Shown in pieces: positions 1 through 5,161 of a stretch of 8,077 bases of DNA. The position numbers were made by a program, and so were the translations under genes. The DNA comes from Clostridia bacterium (GTDB lineage Bacteria > Bacillota > Clostridia > Oscillospirales > UBA644). Under the pieces are notes generated by a model. That model worked only from the letters and a program-made list of their open reading frames with translations. It was not told where the DNA came from and did no database searches. How positions within the stretch are numbered: position 1 is the first letter of the stretch; every line of letters starts with the position of its first letter. The DNA is taken from the NCBI GenBank assembly GCA_014872655.1, contig WHHJ01000070.1, positions 1 through 8,077 on the forward strand. Direction: 5' to 3'.

Positions 1-1
1 T

Positions 2-358
2 AAAACCAAACACTATGCGCCAAAAGCACAAACAACCTGTGTAATCGGCTCTTCCGAAAATTGTGCGCGATATATTCACAGACAAAAAACCGAATGTAAA
101 ACGATTGTTCTGTGTTTTGATGAAGAGCAAAATAATTATTCGGATATGGTCTGTTATGCGTACGGAAAAGAAAATGACGCCCAAACGATGGCCAGAAACA
201 TTTTCGAGTTATTACGTCGAGCGGATGAAGAACATGCCGAACGAATTTTTATTCATGCCCAACTGCAAAACGGTGTCGGACTTGCCGTTTATAACCGATT
301 GCTCCGCGCCTGCGGTTTTGATGTAGTAGACGCAGATCAGCCGACAAAGGAGATGTAA
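2..358 (+). CDS. sua5: Threonylcarbamoyl-AMP synthase, Sua5 type (C-terminal part; 5' end outside window)
   Basis: The reading frame is open from the first base and gives 118 residues ending at TAA 356-358. It begins KTKHYAPKA, which matches the linker of two-domain Sua5 proteins (usually G-M-K-x-x-H-Y-A-P) that joins the YrdC-like catalytic domain to the C-terminal Sua5 domain. The remainder fits that C-terminal domain: a beta-alpha segment, then ARNIFELLRRADE, a strand RIFIHAQ, and the closing helix GVGLAVYNRLLRACG. The full enzyme makes L-threonylcarbamoyl-AMP from threonine, bicarbonate and ATP for the t6A modification of ANN-decoding tRNAs in the cytoplasm. The catalytic domain lies off the left edge, so activity cannot be judged. 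Methionines inside the fragment, such as the one at 146, are not starts, because the Sua5-like sequence continues upstream of them. The stop is 2 bases before coaE, which indicates an operon. Confidence 0.88.
   Translation, partial: KTKHYAPKAQTTCVIGSSENCARYIHRQKTECKTIVLCFDEEQNNYSDMVCYAYGKENDAQTMARNIFELLRRADEEHAERIFIHAQLQNGVGLAVYNRLLRACGFDVVDADQPTKEM
346..352 (+). promoter_or_regulatory. Ribosome binding site of coaE
   Basis: AAAGGAG lies inside the last codons of the sua5 gene, 8 bases before the ATG at 361. It supports that start and allows coaE to be translated independently within the operon. Confidence 0.8.
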
Positions 359-360
359 AG

Positions 361-966
361 ATGTTTATCATCGGGGTAACGGGACCCAGCGGTGCCGGGA
401 AAGGAACTTTTTCCGGAATATTAGTACAAGAATATGGCTTTGAGCATATTGATACAGATCAAATTGCAAAAGAGACCGTACCTGAAGTACTAGATCAGTT
501 GGTGGCTTATTTTGGTCCTCAAATCTTAACACCCGAAAAACAGTTAGACCGAAAAAGTTTAGCAAAAGAAGCTTTTTCTACCCCACAAAACACACAGGCC
601 CTTAATCGAATCACTCACCCAGCAATTTTAAACAAGATACAAAGTCGGCTAGAGCAAGCAAAAGAAGACAAAAAGGTAGGAGTTGTAATCGATGGCGCAG
701 CCTTAATCGAAGCCAACGTGCTTGCATTGTGTCATACTTCGGTTGCAGTCATTGCAGAACGATCGACACGACTGCAACGAATTATAAACAGGGATCAAAT
801 TTCGATTGAAAATGCAGAAATTCGTCTTAACGGTCAAAAACCGGATGAATATTATATTGATAAAACAGCATTTACGATATACAATAATAAAAAAGAGGAG
901 CTGGAAAAACAAACCCAGACACTGATGCGACAATTAGGATTTCAAAAAATAAGTAAAGGAGTATAG
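361..966 (+). CDS. coaE: Dephospho-CoA kinase
   Basis: This 201-residue protein is the normal length for CoaE, the cytoplasmic kinase that phosphorylates the 3'-hydroxyl of dephospho-CoA with ATP in the last step of coenzyme A synthesis. A P-loop, GPSGAGKGT, is at residues 8-16. The segment H-I-D-T-D-Q-I-A-K-E follows at 29-38, and its second Asp (D33) fits the conserved catalytic Asp of the family. R83-I-T-H-P-A-I matches the family's I-x-H-P-x-I motif. An Arg-rich lid, RLQRIINRDQIS, runs from about 137 to 148. The closing RLNGQ and IYNN resemble the family's R-I-x-x-Q and late Asn-rich motifs. Two positions are unusual: the P-loop ends GKGT, where GKST is usual, and the usual D-x-P-L-L segment reads IDGAALIE (110-117). 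The ATG is supported by a well-placed AAAGGAG. The gene lies 2 bases after sua5 and 3 before the aminopeptidase gene. Confidence 0.9.
   Translation: MFIIGVTGPSGAGKGTFSGILVQEYGFEHIDTDQIAKETVPEVLDQLVAYFGPQILTPEKQLDRKSLAKEAFSTPQNTQALNRITHPAILNKIQSRLEQAKEDKKVGVVIDGAALIEANVLALCHTSVAVIAERSTRLQRIINRDQISIENAEIRLNGQKPDEYYIDKTAFTIYNNKKEELEKQTQTLMRQLGFQKISKGV
955..961 (+). promoter_or_regulatory. Ribosome binding site of the M18 aminopeptidase gene
   Basis: AAAGGAG overlaps the 3' end of coaE and ends 8 bases before the ATG at 970. It is the same sequence and spacing as ahead of coaE, and it fixes the start. Confidence 0.8.
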
Positions 967-969
967 ATT

Positions 970-2340
970 ATGAGCGATCTTTCATTTAAACAAAAAAATT
1001 GTTATCAGGAATTATCCGAACAAGAACAAGAAACCATGAATCGTTTTTGCGAAGAATACAAAGACTTTTTAACTTGTGCAAAAACAGAACGATTTGGCGT
1101 TCAGTATGCGGTCCGCATTGCAGCTCAAAACGGATACAAACCGTTTGAATACGGAAAAGCCTATCAGCCGGGAGATAAAATATATTTAATCCAAAAACAA
1201 AAGGCAGCGATCTTTGCACATATCGGACAAGAACCTATGGAAAACGGTTTCCATATTGTTGCCGCACACATGGACTGCCCCAGATTGGATATCAAAATTA
1301 ACCCGCTTTATGAAAAAAGCGGATTAGCGATCTTTAAAACCCATTACTACGGCGGTATTTTAAAGTATCAATGGGTTACCATTCCTCTGATGTTGTTAGG
1401 TGTCGTTTATAAAAAAGACGGAACTGAAATAGAAATCAATATTGGATCCGAAAAAAATGATCCGGTTTTTTGCATTACGGATTTATTGCCGCATTTAGGG
1501 AAAGATCAAGCTAAAAAGTCTTTAAATGCCGCTTTTACAGGAGAAGATTTAAATTTATTGGTAGGATCTAAACCGGATCAGACTGAAGAAGAAAATGAGT
1601 CTGTAAAACAGGCAATTTTAAAATTGCTAAAAGAGAAATACGATTTATCTGAAGAAGATTTCTTTACTGCAGAACTATCTGCTGTTCCGGCGGAATGCGC
1701 TCGCGATCTTGGCTTTGATCGCAGTATGATTTTGAGCTTTGGTCAGGATGATCGGGTCTGCGCCTTCCCTGCTTTTACCGCATTGATGCAGACAACGACA
1801 CCGAAACAAACAGCGGTCTGTGTATTGGCAGACAGAGAAGAAGTAGGCAGTATGGGCATTACCGGATTACGAAGCGCTTATATGTCCGACTTTTTAGAAG
1901 AACTCTGTTTAAATGCCGGACAAAATTTCAGAAAGGCTCTGGCAAATTCTTCTGCTATTTCTTCGGATGTTACCGCAGCCTATGATCCCAATTATGAAAG
2001 TGCTTTTGAAGCAATGAATACGGCCTTTTTAAACAAAGGATGTGCGATCAACAAGTTCACGGGCGCTGGTGGGAAGAGTGGCTCTTCTGAAGCGGACGCA
2101 CGGTTTATCGCCCAATTATGTGCCCTGTTTGACCAAAATCATGTAGTATACCAATTTGGTGAATTGGGCAAAGTAGACCAGGGCGGCGGAGGAACCGTTT
2201 CTCAGTTTATTGCAGATCGAAATATTGAAGTGGTGGATATTGGCGTACCAGTTCTTTCGATGCATGCGCCTTATGAAGTAACAGCCAAAAGTGATGTGTA
2301 CATGCTGTACAAGGCTTGCCTGGCATTTTATGCACAATAA
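970..2340 (+). CDS. apeA: M18 family metallo-aminopeptidase (aminopeptidase 1 type)
   Basis: This 456-residue protein matches the two-metal M18 aminopeptidases in length and motifs. These are cytoplasmic, usually zinc-dependent enzymes that remove N-terminal residues from peptides, and they form large multimers in studied relatives. Visible motifs are the first metal-ligand block AAHMDCPRLDIK (H100, D102), followed by NPLYEKSGLA and KTHYYGGILKYQW, which are typical of the bacterial aminopeptidase 1 branch. GQDDRVCA (258-265) fits the bridging-Asp segment. DREEVGSMG (288-296) carries the Glu pair, with catalytic and metal-binding roles in the family. SSDVTAAYDPNY (331-342) carries another Asp ligand (D333), and VLSMHAPYEV (428-437) carries the final His ligand (H432). 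All expected ligands appear present, so the enzyme is probably active. No signal peptide is seen. Substrate preference cannot be read from the sequence. It is the last gene of the sua5-coaE unit and is followed by a strong terminator. Confidence 0.92.
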   Translation: MSDLSFKQKNCYQELSEQEQETMNRFCEEYKDFLTCAKTERFGVQYAVRIAAQNGYKPFEYGKAYQPGDKIYLIQKQKAAIFAHIGQEPMENGFHIVAAHMDCPRLDIKINPLYEKSGLAIFKTHYYGGILKYQWVTIPLMLLGVVYKKDGTEIEINIGSEKNDPVFCITDLLPHLGKDQAKKSLNAAFTGEDLNLLVGSKPDQTEEENESVKQAILKLLKEKYDLSEEDFFTAELSAVPAECARDLGFDRSMILSFGQDDRVCAFPAFTALMQTTTPKQTAVCVLADREEVGSMGITGLRSAYMSDFLEELCLNAGQNFRKALANSSAISSDVTAAYDPNYESAFEAMNTAFLNKGCAINKFTGAGGKSGSSEADARFIAQLCALFDQNHVVYQFGELGKVDQGGGGTVSQFIADRNIEVVDIGVPVLSMHAPYEVTAKSDVYMLYKACLAFYAQ

Positions 2341-2361
2341 TTAAACAATCAATAAACAATT

Positions 2362-2412
2362 AAAACCGGGGGTTTTACCGATACAATAGAGCTTAAAATT
2401 CCCGGTTTTTTC
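2362..2412 (+). terminator. Intrinsic terminator of the sua5-coaE-aminopeptidase operon
   Basis: AAAACCGGG at 2362-2370 pairs with CCCGGTTTT at 2401-2409. The stem continues inward through two G-U pairs and TTTTA/TAAAA, giving about 16 continuous pairs around a 16-base loop. A run of six T (2406-2411) overlaps the base of the right arm. It lies 21 bases past the aminopeptidase stop and separates the operon from the zinc-ribbon gene. Confidence 0.88.
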
Positions 2413-2443
2413 TACTATTACATTTAAATTTCATATTCATTTG

Positions 2444-2450
2444 AAAGGAG
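2444..2450 (+). promoter_or_regulatory. Ribosome binding site of the zinc-ribbon membrane protein gene
   Basis: AAAGGAG stands 7 bases before the ATG at 2458 and decides that start. I could not place a convincing promoter in the short stretch between the preceding terminator and this site. Confidence 0.8.
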
Positions 2451-2457
2451 AAACAAG

Positions 2458-2952
2458 ATGGCATTTTGTACGAAATGCGGTGCACATATTCCAGACGACG
2501 CGACTTATTGCAGTCATTGTGGAACAACATGGGCTAAAAATAATGCAGGCCAATCTGCACACGCACAACCCGGTCCCCAATCGCATTTTACCTCTAACAA
2601 AGATTACACTGCAACGATGAACGCTGCAGATATACAACAGAATAAAGTAATGGCAATTTTAAGTTATCTGTCATTGCTGGTTCTGATTCCCATTTTTGCA
2701 GCAAAGAACTCCCCCTTTGCTCAATTTCATGCAAAACAGGGACTGATTGTTTTAATTGCTCAGGTAGCAGTGAATTTATTGCTGTTTGTGCCAAACTGTA
2801 TTTTTATTATCAACCTGATTTTCCTGCCCATTACTTGGCTACTAAACCTTGCATTTCTTGCCCTAATGATCATCGGCATCGTATATGCAGCGCAGGGGCA
2901 GGCAAAAGAACTTCCGATTATTGGGAGATTTTCTAAATACCTGACATTTTAG
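2458..2952 (+). CDS. Zinc-ribbon plus multi-pass membrane domain protein, function unknown
   Basis: This 164-residue protein starts with a zinc ribbon: C4-x2-C7 and C18-x2-C21, in the MAFCTKCGAHIPDDATYCSHCG arrangement common to small bacterial zinc-ribbon modules. A polar linker rich in Gln, Ser, His and Ala covers about 25-60. The remainder is hydrophobic, with probable membrane segments at about 63-82, 95-117 and 120-145. The stretch FAQFHAKQG (87-95) and the ending ELPIIGRFSKYL resemble the DUF4870/Tic20-like membrane family, whose members often read F-x-x-x-H-x-x-Q-A or G between helices. The zinc ribbon would sit at the cytoplasmic N-terminus. No enzyme motif is seen and the family has no settled function that I know of. 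It has its own ribosome binding site and lies between two terminators, so it is probably transcribed alone. Confidence 0.85.
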   Translation: MAFCTKCGAHIPDDATYCSHCGTTWAKNNAGQSAHAQPGPQSHFTSNKDYTATMNAADIQQNKVMAILSYLSLLVLIPIFAAKNSPFAQFHAKQGLIVLIAQVAVNLLLFVPNCIFIINLIFLPITWLLNLAFLALMIIGIVYAAQGQAKELPIIGRFSKYLTF

Positions 2953-2962
2953 TGCGCTTTTC

Positions 2963-2995
2963 AAAGAGAAGGTTTTATAAAATCTTCTCTTTTTT
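2963..2995 (+). terminator. Intrinsic terminator of the zinc-ribbon membrane protein gene
   Basis: AAAGAGAAG (2963-2971) pairs with CTTCTCTTT (2984-2992). The stem extends through a G-U and three A-T pairs to a 4-base loop, about 13 pairs in total, and ends in six T (2990-2995). It starts 11 bases after the stop codon. The A-rich left arm is short, so terminating action on the opposite strand is less likely. Confidence 0.87.
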
Positions 2996-3011
2996 CATGA
3001 AATTTCCATAT

Positions 3012-3041
3012 TTGTAGCTTATAATAAAAAAAATTTATAAT
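3012..3041 (+). promoter_or_regulatory. Possible promoter of the ABC transporter gene
   Basis: A perfect TATAAT at 3036-3041 has TTGTAG at 3012-3017 as a weak -35 with an 18-base spacer. A second TATAAT is at 3020-3025, so two -10-like boxes lie 16 bases apart in AT-rich DNA between a terminator and the ABC gene. The location suits a promoter, but AT-rich DNA gives chance matches easily and the -35 matches only in TTG. Confidence 0.45.
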
Positions 3042-3058
3042 TTATGATGACAACGTAT

Positions 3059-3064
3059 AAAGGA
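3059..3064 (+). promoter_or_regulatory. Probable ribosome binding site of the ABC transporter gene
   Basis: AAAGGA is the only good ribosome binding site here. It runs into an in-frame ATG at 3064, which therefore cannot readily serve as the start. The gap to the ATG at 3076 is 11 bases, slightly long, and the gap to an in-frame TTG at 3070 is 5 bases. The site argues for a start 4 codons, or possibly 2, inside the longest reading frame. Confidence 0.6.
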
Positions 3065-3075
3065 TGTGTTTGATA

Positions 3076-4977
3076 ATGTTTGGTCCTCCGGGCGGACCAC
3101 CCCCGATACATAGTAATGTTCCACACCCTAAAAGACCCAAAGGAATAAAAAATGTGATTCCTTTCTGGATTGATTGCCTCAAAAATATGATAAAGAGACT
3201 GGTCTATATTTATAAACTAGTCTGGGATGCGCGCCCTGCTTTGATGTTTATTCTGGCGTTTATGGCTGTTTTTAACGGTGTGCAAAGTATCATAGGCGCC
3301 TATATATCCAAAATGCTGTTGGACGGACTGCAATTGGCCGTCCAGGGGCAGTTGGAATCTTTTCAGACGCTTGGGCTTTTGTTGCTGCTGCAAATTTTAT
3401 TTCAATTAGCAGTGACCATTATCAATTCGGTCAGCAACATCGTTACAAGATTGTCTAACGAACTGTTGACCAATAGCATCAAATTAAAAATTATGAATAA
3501 GGCTAAAACGATAGATATGGCCAAGTTCGATCTTCCAGAATTTTATTCTCAGCTTGAAAACGCAAACCGTGAAGCAGGTAACCGCCCCATTCAAGTTTTG
3601 CAGGCTTCCTTTAGTATTGTGAGCACCCTGATTAGCCTAATCGGATTTATTGCCGTATTGGGAAGTAGGCTTTGGTATGCCCCGCTTCTGATCATTGCCA
3701 CAACGCTGCCTTCTGCAATCATTACATATCGCTACCGCAGGAAAATGTTTTCTTATGTGCGCAGAAGGTCTAAAGACCGCAGAGAAATGGATTATTATTC
3801 TGGTCTTTTGGTAGACAAAGACCTGGTTAAAGAAGTAAAACTATTTGATTTATCGGAAACATTTATCGGAAAATACAAACAAATCTTTTCCAATTACTTT
3901 AAAGGATTGAAAACCTTGATTGTTGCAGAGGGGGTTTGGGGAATTGTCATTGCAATTCTTTCATCGATTGTAAACGGCGGCATTTTCTTATCCATTGCCA
4001 AAAGCGTTTTTGATGGAAAAATGTCGATCGGAGACTACTCGCTTTACACCAATGCTCTATTCTCAATTTCTACAAATGTTTCTACGCTTATCAGCACCAG
4101 TGCCAGCATTTATGAAGGGACTTTGTTTATTGACAACATGATTGCTTTCATGGAGGTAGAACCCCAGCTAGTTCCTTCGATCAAAAACCCAAGAAAAGTA
4201 CAGCATCACGCACAACATACTATCGAATTTAAAAATGTTTCTTTCTGTTATCCGGGCACTAACAGATACGTATTGAAAAAAATTAATCTTACCCTCCGGC
4301 CAGGAGAAACCGTTGTGCTGGTCGGACTAAACGGAGCGGGCAAAACAACATTGCTCAAATTACTGACACGATTGTATGATCCCACAGAAGGTACTATCTT
4401 GCTGGACGGGTATGATATTCGCGAATACGATGTCAAAGATCTTTACTCAATGTTTGGTATCATCTTTCAGGATTTTGGGAAATATGCCTTTACCGTTCAG
4501 GAAAATATCGGTTTTGGAGAAAGCAAACGCATGACTGATACAGACGCCATCAAAGAAGCGGCACAAAAAAGCAGTGCAGACGAATTTATTCAGAAATTGA
4601 AAAAAGAATATCAAACCCCTTTGATGCGTATCTTTGAAGATAACGGATTGGAACTTTCCATCGGACAATGGCAGAAACTTGCCGTAGCAAGAGCGTTTTT
4701 CCGAAATTCGGATATTATTATTCTAGATGAGCCGACAGCTTCTCTAGACCCATTAGCAGAACAAGAAATTTTTACTCAATTTGAAACATTGAGCAAAGGG
4801 AAAACTACAATCTTTGTTTCACATCGATTGTCGAGCGCAACGATTGCGTCTAAAATTGTCGTACTGGAATATGGTGAAATTATTGAAATCGGCACACACA
4901 AAGAATTGATGCAAAAAAATGGAAAATACGCACAATTGTTCCAAACCCAGGCACATCGATATATTGAACAGCCTTAA
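3076..4977 (+). CDS. ABC exporter half-transporter (membrane domain fused to ATPase domain)
   Basis: This 633-residue protein has the order membrane domain then nucleotide-binding domain and should work as a homodimer, or a heterodimer with a partner not seen here. A Pro/Gly-rich, then Lys-rich cytoplasmic start (1-45) is followed by about six membrane segments near 55-78, 99-118, 178-196, 201-217, 281-309 and 323-343. The ATPase domain carries Walker A GLNGAGKTT (417-425), Q-loop Q465 in FQDFGKYAF, signature LSIGQWQK (527-534), Walker B IIILDE (547-552), D-loop SLD and the switch His in FVSHRLS (His583). The signature has Ile where LSGGQ has its first Gly. The catalytic Glu is present, so ATP hydrolysis is likely. 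The substrate is unknown; family members export drugs, lipids or peptides. I start at ATG 3076 because the ATG at 3064 overlaps its own AAAGGA sequence. TTG 3070 is an alternative. It appears to be a single-gene unit. Confidence 0.9.
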   Translation: MFGPPGGPPPIHSNVPHPKRPKGIKNVIPFWIDCLKNMIKRLVYIYKLVWDARPALMFILAFMAVFNGVQSIIGAYISKMLLDGLQLAVQGQLESFQTLGLLLLLQILFQLAVTIINSVSNIVTRLSNELLTNSIKLKIMNKAKTIDMAKFDLPEFYSQLENANREAGNRPIQVLQASFSIVSTLISLIGFIAVLGSRLWYAPLLIIATTLPSAIITYRYRRKMFSYVRRRSKDRREMDYYSGLLVDKDLVKEVKLFDLSETFIGKYKQIFSNYFKGLKTLIVAEGVWGIVIAILSSIVNGGIFLSIAKSVFDGKMSIGDYSLYTNALFSISTNVSTLISTSASIYEGTLFIDNMIAFMEVEPQLVPSIKNPRKVQHHAQHTIEFKNVSFCYPGTNRYVLKKINLTLRPGETVVLVGLNGAGKTTLLKLLTRLYDPTEGTILLDGYDIREYDVKDLYSMFGIIFQDFGKYAFTVQENIGFGESKRMTDTDAIKEAAQKSSADEFIQKLKKEYQTPLMRIFEDNGLELSIGQWQKLAVARAFFRNSDIIILDEPTASLDPLAEQEIFTQFETLSKGKTTIFVSHRLSSATIASKIVVLEYGEIIEIGTHKELMQKNGKYAQLFQTQAHRYIEQP

Positions 4978-5077
4978 TATAAATAAAAACTTTTCTTATG
5001 TGTTTTTATGCAAGCACGTACATTTTGTAATTCCCCTTTGCATGAGCTAAACGACTGTTTCGTATAAAGCCTTTTTT

Positions 5078-5106
5078 AAGCCACGCGGCCATCGTGTGGC
5101 TTTTAT
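5078..5106 (+). terminator. Terminator of the ABC transporter gene
   Basis: AAGCCACGC (5078-5086) pairs with GTGTGGCTT (5094-5102) with one G-U pair and a 7-base loop that can close by one more G-C pair. TTTT then follows at 5101-5104. The T-rich sequence to its left (5072-5077) means no U-tail forms on the - strand, so it works for rightward transcription. It begins 100 bases past the stop of the ABC gene. The 4978-5077 stretch holds only a weak A/T hairpin (4983-5009) and no gene. Confidence 0.7.
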
Positions 5107-5111
5107 ACATT

Positions 5112-5150
5112 AAAAAAGAGAGAAAGCATAGTGCTTTCTCTCTTTTTATA
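5112..5150. terminator. Bidirectional terminator between convergent genes
   Basis: A 16-bp perfect stem pairs 5113-5128 with 5132-5147 around a 3-base TAG loop. The left arm starts with an A-run and the right arm ends with a T-run, so a U-tail forms on both strands. It is the terminator of the - strand lipoprotein gene, whose stop is 14 bases away. It would also stop any rightward read-through from the ABC transporter gene. Confidence 0.88.
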
Positions 5151-5161
5151 AAAATCACTTT

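Noticed and set aside
63..326. Open frame of 87 codons on the + strand
   Set aside because: It overlaps the Sua5 C-terminal coding sequence in another frame, its protein resembles nothing, and its ATG has no ribosome binding site.
2382..2387. TACAAT as a -10 box for the zinc-ribbon gene
   Set aside because: It lies in the loop of the preceding terminator, and there is no -35 match at the right distance (the bases there are ATTAAA).
3064..3066. ATG as the start of the ABC transporter gene
   Set aside because: It is part of the ribosome binding site AAAGGATG and has no other site upstream. ATG 3076 is preferred.
4983..5009. Hairpin just after the ABC gene (ATAAAAAC with GTTTTTAT)
   Set aside because: It has only 8 pairs, nearly all A-T, an 11-base loop and no T-run beyond the arm. 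The hairpin at 5078-5106 is a far better terminator.
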